Assembly (NCBI GenBank): GCA_030062745.1
Contig: CP099851.1
Location: 10,728,393-10,792,392 of the forward strand
Direction: 5' to 3'
DNA from: Capitulum mitella
Lineage: Eukaryota > Arthropoda > Thecostraca > Pollicipedomorpha > Pollicipedidae
Length of the DNA: 64,000 nt
The notes under the pieces were generated by a model that worked only from the letters and a program-made list of their open reading frames with translations, was not told where the DNA came from and searched no databases. The translations under genes were made by a program, and so were the position numbers. Positions 27,001 through 39,000 of the stretch are shown here, piece by piece (within the stretch, counting starts at the first letter, position 1; the number at the start of each line of letters is the position of its first letter).

Positions 27001-30000
27001 ACTTGCAGTCATTAGACTTGCCAGTCTCGACATTCTCGGAAATGATTTATTTTAATAGCTGATATTGCTGTCACATCTGCAGCCGGCTTCTCTGCCCGCA
27101 AAGAGAGAGCTTATCCCGGATTCGTTGCAATGACTCACCAGCCGGTGGGACTCGGTTTGCGAGCTGTTTATGTCTGAGGCTGGGGGCTGGCGCGTGGCGC
27201 CGGTCGTGTGTGATACGCCTGCCCGGCGGCGGCGGCGCTCGTGCTTGGGCGGCGGTAGCGGGGCGGCCGGGCGTCTCCGCTGCCTCCTCTGGCTGGCCTG
27301 CGACGAGCTGGGCTCGTCTCTGGACGGTCTGGTGTGCGTCCAGACGTCGCTTGAAGAGGGCGGCTGCCTGCCGTTCTTTGTCCCTTGGTCCGGTGTGGAA
27401 TTGAGGGCTTCTTCGTCGTCCTTGGAGAAGTCTGAATCTCGAGAGGAAACTATCCAGGACATTGGTGGGGGTTTTCTGTTGGGGTTAGGGTGTCTCGGAA
27501 ATATGATAATGGCCAAAATAATGATGAAGTGTAGGTGTGGGAAAGTGTAGCGTTTTGTAGTTGACCGGTTGGACCGTACTATTTTAGACATAGGGCAGTT
27601 AGGGGCCTGGAGGGATTGGTTGTTATGATCGGAAGTGGTCCATGATCGAACGCAAAGGCTTCAGTGCGGATCGACCGGTGCTCAGTATTGACCTGGCAGG
27701 ATGTACGCAGCAGGCCTTGGGGCTGGAATTAGATCACAATTGTTATATCATGAAATGAAGCCCTCGTTGTGGGGGAGGGGAGGACCAGGTCCCACCGTCA
27801 CCTGGACGGCAGTCCTGTCGACATATCAGTCGTCATGGCAAGGCCGTGGTCGTCAAGCGTCCGCCTCGATAAAACCTGCTGCGCCGACTAGGGCTGCATC
27901 GTAGAAGCAGAGCCGTCGTACCGTCCTACCTGCCCCTCTTGCACGTCCCCAGTCGACTGTCCGGCAGCGCTTCACAGCGTCGTCAGTCCGGGACACGGTC
28001 GTATCCGACACAGACAGCCAGTCCTACCCCCGCCCTAGCCTCTCCCTCCCCCGCCGATGGCTGAAGCCTGACCCTGCCCTGCTCGATATTGATTCCGGCT
28101 GTCATAGCGACCTTCGACCGTCGATGGAGCCAGCCGTGGCGTAATTGTGGTATTCAGCAACGGTTCATTAGTGTGAGCCGTACGCGTGTGTGTGAAGGTG
28201 CTCTGAACATTTGCCGGCCGGTAGTCGAGCTGGTCGGGTGTCTGCGCTCAGGGGATGGTGAACGACTGCCACACAGACAGATGGTGGACGACTGTGTCGG
28301 CGCTGTCTGTGTGGACGGCTGTATGTTTGCGCTGTGTGTTTGCCCCTAATTGCTCTATGTCTAAAATAACACGGCCTAACTGGTCAACTACAATAGGTTA
28401 CACTTTACCACACCTGAACTTCATCATTATTTTGGCCATTATCATATTTCCGAGACACCCTAACCCCAACAGAAAACCCCCACCAATGTCCTGGATAGCT
28501 TCCTCTCGAGACTTCTCTTCTGGACGCCTGTCTGCCGGCTCCCATTGTGGGCTTGTTCTGTGCCGGCTGGTCTGCTGTGGTCTGCCGTGGTCTGCCGTGG
28601 TCTGCTGCGGTCTGCAGCAGTCTCATGCGGTTCGGGGAAATGTGCTATGGTCTGTTGTGGTCTGCAACAGTCTGATGTAGTGTGCTGTGGCCTGATATGG
28701 TGTGATGTGGCCTGCAGCAATCTGATGTAGTCTGGCGTGATCTGCTCTGATTTACTGGAGGAATCTGCTATGGTTTGTAGCGGCCTGATGTGGTCCTCAG
28801 CATTCTGATGTGGTTTGATGTGGTCTGCAGGAGTTTTCAGCAGTCTGATATGGTATGTCGTGGCCTTGTGTGGTCGGATGTGGTCTGTAGCAGTCTGATA
28901 TGGTCTGCAGTAATCTGCAGTAGTCTGGTGTGGTCTGCAGCAGTCTGATGTGGTGTGCCGTGACCTTGTGTGGTGTGATATGGCCTGAAGCGGTCTGATG
29001 TGTTCTGAGAGGTGTGCCGTGATGTGCGGCGGTCGGCGCACTCGGTGCCGGACAGACCAGGGTGGTTTGGCTGTCGCCGCCTGGTCGGGACTGCGGTCGG
29101 TGGCCGCCGCAGTGGCGCGGGCCCGCGTGCGATGATGACCTTTGGCCACCGCCGGCGGTCCTTGTCGTGGTCCACGGGTTATGCGAACTTCGCCGCCGGA
29201 CGCTCCATAGCGGCAGTGGTTTGATGTGCGTTCACGCAGTACTGGGGCTGTGGCGGCGGCCGGGCGCGCATGGGTGTGCACTTACTTTGGCCACACCTCG
29301 ATTTGACTAGCGGCCGTTTCCCCAGAGTGTTGTCACGGCTCGAGTTCGGTGATCTTCTGAGCTTGGCATCGCGGCGCACATTCCGTGATCTTCTGATCTT
29401 GGCATCACGGCGCCCATTCCGTGATCTTCTGAGCTTGGCATCACGGCGCACATTCCGTGATCTTCTGAGCTTGGTATCACGACGCCAGTTCGGCGAACTG
29501 AGGGACTATCTTAGCGGCAGTTCGTGGTCTTAGAGCCTTATCATGGTGTCAGTGCCTGTCAGTGCCTGTCAGTGCCTGTCAGTGTCTGCTCAGATCACGG
29601 CACTGGTGCTCTATCACTGCACCAGTGCCGTGATCTGGACGGGTTATCACGGCACCAGTTCCGTGATCCGAGCGGATGATCACGGCGCCAGTTCCGTGAT
29701 ATCGGCGGGGCGGGGCGTGTCGGTGAGCTGGCCGGGCCGCCCGGTTTTCCCGGCGGCGGTACGGGCGGGGAGCCGTGACCCGCCTGGCCGCCGGCGCGCT
29801 CCCCGGGCCGGCGGTGGCCGTTCTCCGTACTGTTGACACGGCCCCGGGCTCCGGAGAACGGCCGCCCGATGACCGGCGGGCTGCCGGGCCCTCTGTTTGT
29901 GTGCCTGTGTGCTGGCCCGTGTAGCGGGTGACGTTCGTGATGGGAGCGAGCGGACGTGCCCGTCAGACGGTCCTGTGGCTGCACGTTTGGTGATTACGGC

Positions 30001-33000
30001 GTCTCCGTGGCAGATCTGATGATACAGGGACTCTGGAGGATAATAATGGATCACATAACAGTGGATTTTCTGGTCCTCAGGCACGTAGCCAGGATGTGCT
30101 TCAGGGATGTGGGGCTAGAGGTCAAATTTTGTCATGTGCTACTGGCATGTGAGGAAGTTTATAGGGGAAAGCAGCATCTAATGTAATTAACGTCATATTT
30201 AATCGACAGGAGCACATATAATCTCTGCTTTTGTAACATACATATGATCACTATTCCGTACTCCTGCCAAATGGCTATATATTTGGTGTAGACTGCTTGG
30301 CTCAAGGGGGTGTGGCCCCCATGCTCCCCTCCCTTGGCTACGTCCCTGGTGGCCCTAGATACTGCCTGGCGTCAATGTCATTGGGTCAGGCTGTCTGAGA
30401 CGTTCTAAGCTGACGGGCTGAAACCCTGCTAATTCACGCCATGGTCGGAAGCCAGGTAATAACGTCTGCTGTTGCCAGAGCGTATCGTCATGAAAATCAT
30501 GAAACCAAGTCATCGAACGTGTGCCAGACGGCTCCATCATTTGAATCAAAGTAGAGGGGGGACTAAAATCAATTTTTATCTTCTACAAGCTGATTCTAAT
30601 GTGGTTATGTATTCTGATTATGATTCTGGTCTTTATTTCGTGATTTTACCTTGTTTTAACCCTCCACACGAAGCATTTGACTTTTACCTATAGGTATGCC
30701 GTGCGGCGTACAGTGTACATTATACTAGCGTGAGAAAACGACCGTGTTCTGACGTCTTCAGATATATTTCTTACGAATAACTACTCGTATCTACTCTATT
30801 CCATCCCGATTCTGCTAAGTGCATCCTTGAAGTCGTTTATGTCCATGTTGACCTTGCAGCTGATCTTACTGAGATAGGTGGTGAGGTTCACAGCATACTC
30901 GGCTGAGGTTAGATTTCTTCCATTCTTCTTGAGACGGAATACGTCGCTGGCCTTCGGGAAGGACAGCGAAGAGTTCTTGGCATGTCTGACTTCCACGTAG
31001 AGCCTCTTGTTCTTGGTGATGTCCTCTAGGTCAGGGTTCTTCAGGAACTCCTCCACTTGCTCTGGTCTCGTAAATGGGCCTCCTAACTCGGTGAGGTAAG
31101 CCAGGTCACAGTTTCTCTGCTTGTCCTGGGCGATGCTTGCGAGTTCCCTGTCCTCCATTCCTTCCTTCTTGAGCTTTGCCTGTTTTTCTTCCCATGCTTC
31201 AAGGATAGCTGGTACGGCTCCACCCCTCTTGGTCATTTTCTTGAACGTGCCGGTGACTTCGCTTCCCTCCAGCAGTTCAGCAGCTTTGGCTTTGATCAAG
31301 GAAGAGCTAACTGACCTGATTTCTTTAGCTCCTCTGACCTTCAGCCCATAGTTCACGGAGCCGACGGCTCTCTCGGCATCAAGGTTGTGCACCGGCGCCT
31401 TCTTGAGCTTATCTTGGTCCAAACTCCTGATGTTCGTGTTGTTGTCCTCGTCATTCTCCGCCTCCCCAAAGCCAAACATCTCGCCACGCTGGTGCTTCCA
31501 GCCCGCGGCCAGCTTTGGGAGGAGGAGCTGCAGGGTCTTGCAGATTTCCTGTCTGTACTGTTCGATGATCTGGATGGTCGGTTCCAGGAGGGAGGGTGAG
31601 TACAGGCAGTGGTTGAACCTTGCTTTGGAGATGAATGAAAACGCTGGAGAGGCGAAGTCGATGAGAACCTCAGGCTTGGTCGTCATGAGGTCCATGTAGA
31701 GGGTGGGGAAAGCCTCTACCAGAGTCTCCCAGGTTGTGGAGGAGGAGGTTGTCAGGCTCAGGTAGGGCTCCACCAGGTGCACCCCGATGATGACAATCAC
31801 GGCAGCCAGTACTCTCAGGTACTCCAGGCCCTCGAAGCTGCGGATGATGCAGGCCAGGCTGTTTGAGATGTTACTGAATTTGGAGAGGAAGTCTGATACG
31901 TGTTTGTCCAGGAACAGGGCGATGAGGGCAGTGTATACGAGGCTATTGAACCGCTCCTTCTGGAGTCTCTTGGCAGGGTTTTTGAGAGGGAAGATGAAGA
32001 TGTCGAACTCTTTGGCGTAGTTCCAGGATTTATGGTCAAAGTCGTGCGTGACGAGCCTCATCAGACAGTTCATCCACTGCTCCACGACTGACTCCTGGAC
32101 GTCGGAGAGTGACACAGCGAAGACAGAGAAGATCTTGCTGGGGCCAATCGTGATGTCTATCTGCTTACAGAACTTCTGGAGACACCTATTGAACATACAG
32201 GCGGGATGGACTTGGCAGATGAGATGCGAGGGGGTATGATCAGTCTCCAGAGCAGCTGACACCAAGTCATCAACCATCAGGTTGTGGGCAGTGGAATCCG
32301 TCATCGTGAAGTCGATGCGGCGCCAGAGGTCTTCAGAAGAGACTCCACTGACGGCACTCAGTATGGCCAGGATGGTGAGCTTGAGCTGCGCCAAGTTTTC
32401 CCTTGTCTCAGAGGAGATACTGAGGGTGGGAAAAGGGAAGAACTTTCCATCAATAGTGGCGCCCTGAACGGAAAAAGAGCCAGCACCTTGCTTCTTCGAG
32501 CCGTCATCATGATACGTGATCGTAGACTTCTCATCGCTTGCCATTATCTTCTCCACGAGCTTGCTCAGCGCCAGCGCCTCCCTCGCTTTTCCTGTCTCCC
32601 TGATAGATTTTTTGTCTGGCACCGTGTCTAGGTCGATGGTACTGTCATCATCATCAAATCTCTTCCATTTCAGGTTAAGCAGCTCCTTAGCTATGATGAT
32701 CGTGGAGCCGACGGCCTGCTCCTTTGACATGTGGAGCTCGGAGATGCACCTGTCTAAAGCAGTATAATATTCAGGTCGGACCTTCCTGATGCTGTGACGG
32801 ACGTGTCGATAGCCGTCAGGAGCTGCCCAGTGTTCTCTGCACTGCCCTCTTGTACAACATTCCTCTTCCTCTTCCTTGAGCTTCGTGACGAGTCCTCTTC
32901 CTCACTCGTAGTTTGCATCTCTTCGTAGTCCGCATCTTCATTTTGAAGAATGTTCTGGTTCATATCTGCATATTCTTCAGCAACTTCGATCATCTCAAGC

Positions 33001-36000
33001 TGGTTCTTCTTCTCCTGCTCAGATTTCTCCAGTCTCTTCTGAAAGCTTGCCATGTCTTTCTTCCTCCTGGCGTCCTGAGCCAACCATTTCCTATCCACAA
33101 ATGCCTCACAGTGACTCACACGCCTCCCCCTTATTTGATCGTTCCAGAAAAGCTCTTCGTCGTTGGTCTCCTGAACCCCATACAGCTCCTCCTGCTTCTT
33201 CCTGAAGGCGACGTCCAGGGTCCTTATATCAAGTCCTTGCTCCAGGCTCTTCGTGAAGGGATCCACCTTCTCGTTCACCCACTGCTCCGACATTCTGTTC
33301 TTGGGGTAGCTCTGCAGTTTTTTGAATTCGTCATATAGAACTAGGACCATCTTGGCTACGTTCTTAGGGTGTTTTGGATAGACATTGCACCACGTCCAGT
33401 GCTCACAAAGCTCCTCCGCCACCTGCAGCGCAGCCCAGTCCTTGCTCATGCGGATGAAGGATCCCTTAGGTCTGGGTACCAGGAACCAGATCATTCTTTC
33501 CAACACCTCTCTTTTTGTAGGCAGTTTGGATGAGGTGAACGTTTCTCTGGCGTGGATGGTGATAGGACCCAGGCACATGCTCCATTTAGAACGAGTTTGG
33601 AATGGATTCATCTTTCTTCTAGGATATCCTGAAACGAAAGCAAAAAAGGTTTTACAGGAGCACAGGCTTTCGGATATTAAGAGTAACGGACGGCATAGGG
33701 GAACAGGAACAATACAGGGACAGGAAGAGGTGAAACATATTTTTAGCTTTTGTCAGGATCCATGATAAGGAAACTCATCACAAATTACAAACCTTCACGT
33801 CAAACCTTTACTTTGGTCAAAACTTCTTTTGCAAATAAATCACAATAGAATAAAGATATCGCAAAATAAAAAGCGCAATGTGTTTGTCTTGTCAATGCGC
33901 ATCTAATGATATGCAACATGACCTCCACCGTGACCACTGGGTCAACACGTGACCTTGACCTGAGGTCAAATTTGAAATTGACCTTTCAATATTAAAACGT
34001 AGCCTGGCCGATGCGTCTTGACGAGAGGAACACGATGGGGTAACGTACATTCCTGTATCTCTATTAGATCAAACGCTATAAGGAAATACCCAAAGGTCAA
34101 AATTTGAGCTTTTCGTGACCTCAGAGGTCACCAATTATGGACCTGGGACCTTAAAAAGGGGTATCAGTCGCTTCCTCTCATCACGCCCAACACGCTCGTT
34201 TTGGTCCCGAGGCGATAGCTCAATTAGGGGCCAAACGCAAGGGGTGTCATACCCCCTATAAGTCCGTGTTAGGCATGGGACACCCAGAGCAAGGGCGAAG
34301 GTTTAACCCATGATGTGGAGGGTTAAAGCAATATGCGTATTGTATTTAAATGTTCTCACTGGCTTAAGGACACCTAACCACAAATAAATTCACTTGTAGA
34401 AAAGTCCTAGCTATGAAAAACTTCCCTAAGTCCCCCCTCTAATCAAAGCCCTGGGGATAGGTGTTCGAGTGCGGTCGATTTTTGATGGGAAGGCCGTCTG
34501 TCTGCACACCACCCAACGTGGCGGCGCCGCTTGAAAGTTTGTGGTCCGGTCTGAGGAGCTCATCCAACAAGCTCCATGTCGATCAGAGCTCGTCTTTAGA
34601 CCATCATACGTCTGTGGACCTCACACGCCTGTGGACCAGCTGACATCTGCAGACAGACACAGCTGAAGATATCAGGTTATCTGTTCAGGTCGGCGACGTC
34701 TGCAGACTCTCCGAGTATCCGGTGTTCTGGGGAGCGGTTCTCCAGAGGTGATAGGGCGGGTGGTACATCCTTCTGCGGTATAGGCGCGTCTCCAGCACGG
34801 CTGATGTAAGTGCATTGTGCCTTAGCTGTGCGGGTAAGTCGTGCTCGCAGTTCTTTTGGAAGGCAGCCGTACTCGCAGCCGAAACTTGTGACGTCTGGAG
34901 GCCGTCTGGGTTTTATCGGAGAAAATACGGAAACTGCACGAATATCGACGTACGTTTCGTTTTTTCGAGTACATTTGACTTAGAGGCGCCGACGCTTGTG
35001 CTGGAAAAACTGTCGTTTTCTGGTGTCAAGTAGCACCAAAAAATTTATACTCCAAGAAGAGTTTTGTACTCCAAAATGGTCATTTGCCCCTCTCCCCCTA
35101 AAAAACATTGGTATTCCGCTCCGTCAGAGTCTGAAGTTGCCCAGCGTCCCCCTCGGTTGATGGTTTACCATCTATACTCGGTCGCTGAAGTACATTCCAA
35201 ACCCACGGCCAGCCGCCTTCCATCCCCTCCCCCTCTCCCCGGTCAACGACTCCGCTGACCTACCATGTAGACCCAGGAAACTGGTCTGCTTCTCTCCCCA
35301 AAGGGAGCCGCTGGATCTGCCCCTGCTGGCCACATACACTTGCAAAACACCTAGTTAGTCCATGTTTCTCGCATAAACGCATGACATTTTATACTCCAAA
35401 ACAGAATTTGTACTCCGACACCAGGAAGAAAAACCAGGTTTCCAACACTTCTCGTGACTTTTGGGACAGAGCCTTGCCGGCTCGTTTAAGGATAGTGGCT
35501 GACTTGCCGCGGTGCGAAGAACGATTTCCAAGAACGGCGGTGTGCTTCGCTTCAGCTCCTAAGCCAGGGAAGGCCGTCCTTATACTTGATTCCAGTGCGC
35601 AGGTTCTGGCCTTTTTCGTGTGCTTTAGCTCAGCGCTTGGTCTTGGTGAACTTATAACCAAACTTTTGAAACAGAATGTACTTTTCATGGAATCTCTGCA
35701 GTTCTTCGGAAAATAGTGCGGTTCGCAATTTTCTCCGGGCGAAGCAAACAGCTGAGTAAGTCGCTGACGACAGGAAGTGAACACATGAACCTGACGTGAT
35801 GTGACAGTAATATAAAATGAGTTAAATATAAAGGGAAATAATATTGTGAGAAAGATGCCGTTAAAAGATGTACTAGTAATCGTCGCAAGGCTATAACAAT
35901 AACTTCACTGGGCCATTTTAATCGTCTCTTGCTACGCACCTTGCTTCCGGCAACGGGATGAGTACCATTTCATGTGCCTCATATTCGGCCTCGAATGTAC

Positions 36001-39000
36001 TGGTAACCGAAAGCCGAACCACGATCCGGTTTGCCCCCCGGTCGTGTTGTTTGTAGTCAACACGTCGTTATCTGTACGTTCATTTTAGCCTGGAAGCGTC
36101 CAGACATTAACAATGGAGAAGCTACCTTTGAAATGGAAAAACCTGAGAGCGTACACCGTTTGCAGTTGATGAAAACCACCGTTATGCTAGCAGTGCCCTC
36201 TAGCGATTCCTCTTCCAAACTTGCGGAGATTGCGCATCGTGAACAGCACCTCTGAACAGGATACCGTCTTGAACTGAAAGCTTGCCACCTGTAACTTCCG
36301 GCCTGGCGAGCTTGAAGCGTCCAAACGGGATAGAACTCGGCCGGTGTTTGCAGCTGCGAGAAGCCCGCACGTGCCGCTGAGCTGCCGCAGCCGGCCGCCG
36401 CGCCGGCCCCGGCGCCCGCCCCGGCGCCCGGGTCAGCCGGCCGGACACAGGAGTCGGCCTCTGTCGCGGATCCAGCGGCGGAGTAGCCGGCCGGCTGCGG
36501 ATCTGCATAGGAGCCCGGTTTGGCAGGGCCGACTCGCTGGCCGGAGCCGTCCGGTCCGGTCCGGTCCGGTCCGGCCGGCCCCGTCCGCCGGACGGACCGG
36601 TCTATCGGCAGAGCATCGCCTGATGGCCGGCACGCCACGGCGCCGGTCCGGCCGGCCGGCCGCACGCACGGCGAGCTGATGGACGGGTCTGCCGCCTGAG
36701 CGCCCGCCGCGGCCGGACCGGGCCGGGCCGGGCCGGCGCCGTGCAGACGGCACGAGTTCCATCCCGCCTGGTAACAGCTGTCGGAGCAGCCAGGGGCGTA
36801 CACAGCAGGCCGCGCGAGCAGGCCGGCACGCGGAGCGTCCGTCATGTTTTGTCGGGCGGCGATCTGATGTCGTCAGCAGCAGTGGAGGATGTTTTGAGCA
36901 TTTGGTTCGTGTGTGGATTGCGCTAGTTGTTGGTTGCACGGGTTGAGTTTGGGACGGGAGCGTGGGTGAACAGGTTGGAACCGTTCGCGTCTGAGTTTGC
37001 ACCCGCCCGTAGGTGGAGGTGGCGGAGTTTTCGCTAAACGAATGTGTCGTTCGTGAGCGCGTTCTTCAGACGGGTCGTTATCGATTTTGTACTTTTTTTT
37101 CTCTGAACTCGTTGGCCGGTGGTGACCATCATAAAACTAATCATGTAAACATAAACCGACCTTGCCATGGTGTGCACTGCCGCCCACGCTAGTCAGCCCT
37201 ATTGGTAGGACGGCCGCGCCGGCTGACACGCCCCCTGCGCTTGCCCGCTCCGTGGAGTTCATGGCCGACCCCCCTCCCCCTCCTTGCCGGCGGTCGGCCA
37301 CTCGAGCCGGGCCATATCAGCACCGTCAGGCGGGCGGAGTCTTGTCACGGTGGCCCCAGGCCGGGCCGGGCCGGACTGCCTGCCTGCCTGCCGTCGACCG
37401 GCGTCGGTCCACGGCGCAGGTCACGACAGAACGGCCCCACCTGATCCGGGCCCCTGGCGGCTCTTAATGCAGTCCGCACTGGCAACGTCCCCTGATACAG
37501 AGCCGCCCCTGGCAACGTCCTCTGATACAGAGCCGCCCCTGGAAACGTCTTCTGATACTGAGCCACCTGTGACAACGTCCCCTGATGCAGAGCCGCCTGT
37601 GACAACGGCGCCTGATACAGAGCCGCCCCTGGCAACGTCTTCTGATACAGAGCCGCCCTTGGCAACGTCCTCTGATACAGAACCACCTCTGGCAACGTCT
37701 TCTGACACAGAGCTGCCCCTGGCAACGTCCTCTGATACAGAGCCACCTCTGGCAACGTCTTCTGATACAGAGCCGCCCTTGAGCAACGTCCTCTGATACA
37801 GAACCACCTCTGGCAACGTCCTTCTGACACAGAGCTGCCCCTGGCAACGTCCTCTGATACAGAGCCACCTCTGACCACGGCGCCTGATACAGAGCATTCC
37901 GCAACCGAGGCGACCCAGACAGGGGCTCCTGACAACGCCTCCCGATACGGCGGTCAGGCCACAGGGTGGCCTGGCCGCCGCCGTCGCCACTGGTGCAAGC
38001 TGCTAATACAGGGAGGTCTGGCTGCGGTTCCCAGTACGGACTGACGTGGCCGCTTGTGCCGCTGCTGGTGTTGGTGGGCGGACCCGCCGTCATTTGTTAG
38101 AGCCGCCGCGGCGACACGGCAACCGCCCGGCAATCCTGACAGGGACCAATGGCCTGCCGCGGGCCGGCTCCGCTGAGGGTGGAATCAGTCTGCGGGCCGG
38201 CTCGCCACTGACCAACGGCCTGAACAGCTGATGGCCCGGCCTGCCCGCGGCTGGCGTCGGGTCGGGCCGGCTCGCCACTGACCAGCGGCCTGAACAGCTG
38301 ATGACCTGACCTGGCCGCCGCTGGCGTCGGGTCGTGCCGGCGCGGTACGCCGCGGGACCGCCTCCGGTCACGTGACGGCGACCCCCGGCCGGCGGCTGGC
38401 GTTCGGCCGCCGGCCCTCGGCTCGGCCGACGTGATCCGTGCTGGCGGCCGCCGCCGGACGGGGCGGGGTTTCCCGGCCGGCGCGGCGGCCTGTGTTCGGT
38501 GAAGGTCGGCGGCCGGGCTGGCCGCGGCGGCGCGCCGTTACGTATCGTGATGTGACGTGGCCGCGGTGTTAGCTCAGCGCCCGGCCGGTATCTCCCGCCG
38601 TCCAGCTGACGTGTTCGCTCACCGAGGCACTGGGACCCCTGGACTCAGACTCCAATGGACGGCCAAGCGGCTGTAGTAGTCGGAGTCGCTGGACATCGGA
38701 GTCGCCGGATTTCGGAGTTCGAGGAATCGGACCTCACGGAGCGGCTGCGAGTTTGGGTCAGCGGTCATCGAGCTCGCGGTTTTTCCGCTGTTTCCCTGCC
38801 CTCTCCCATCCCGTTCTGTGACTGGCACCGAGACCAGGGGCGTGGCACCGAGATGTGCGAGCGCTTGTGTTTTACGGCGCCATTTTTCTGTCTCCGTTAG
38901 TTCTGGTCTGCCACGACGGTCTGTTGTTTCTTCGCAGTTATCAGCAAGTTGTTGTTCTTTTTTGCAGTGTCTCGCCAACCCGTTGAGCCGTTACCCCTTG

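Larger units (their letters stand above)
30552..34441 (-). mobile_element. 3.89-kb DNA transposon of a hAT-like DDE group
   Basis: Terminal inverted repeats start TAGAGGGGGGACT at both ends (30552-30564 and, reversed, 34429-34441). They continue imperfectly for about 70 bases with shared TTTTT, TTCTACAAG and GTGGTTAGG-like blocks. The 7-bp duplication ATCAAAG flanks it exactly. Inside, on the minus strand, are two long frames (33611-32754 and 32730-30796) and an AATAAA at 30637-30632 downstream of the second stop. The internal stretch 33900-34150 carries several AGGTCA half-sites. The terminus resembles hAT, but the duplication is 7 rather than the usual 8 bp. The frames remain long, so insertion is probably fairly recent. 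It sits antisense in ATF4 intron 1. Confidence 0.88.

Noticed and set aside
28460-29281. 273-codon minus-strand frame
   Set aside because: Mostly 10-bp minisatellite; the rest is one arm of an inverted repeat.
36057-37002. Long minus-strand frames in the GC-rich tract (262 and 189 codons)
   Set aside because: Alanine/proline/arginine bias from composition, overlapping frames on both strands, no splice or start support.
37284-38093. Repetitive proteins on both strands (SDTEPPLATS and others)
   Set aside because: Products of the 30-bp array; open in several frames, broken by single-base slips.
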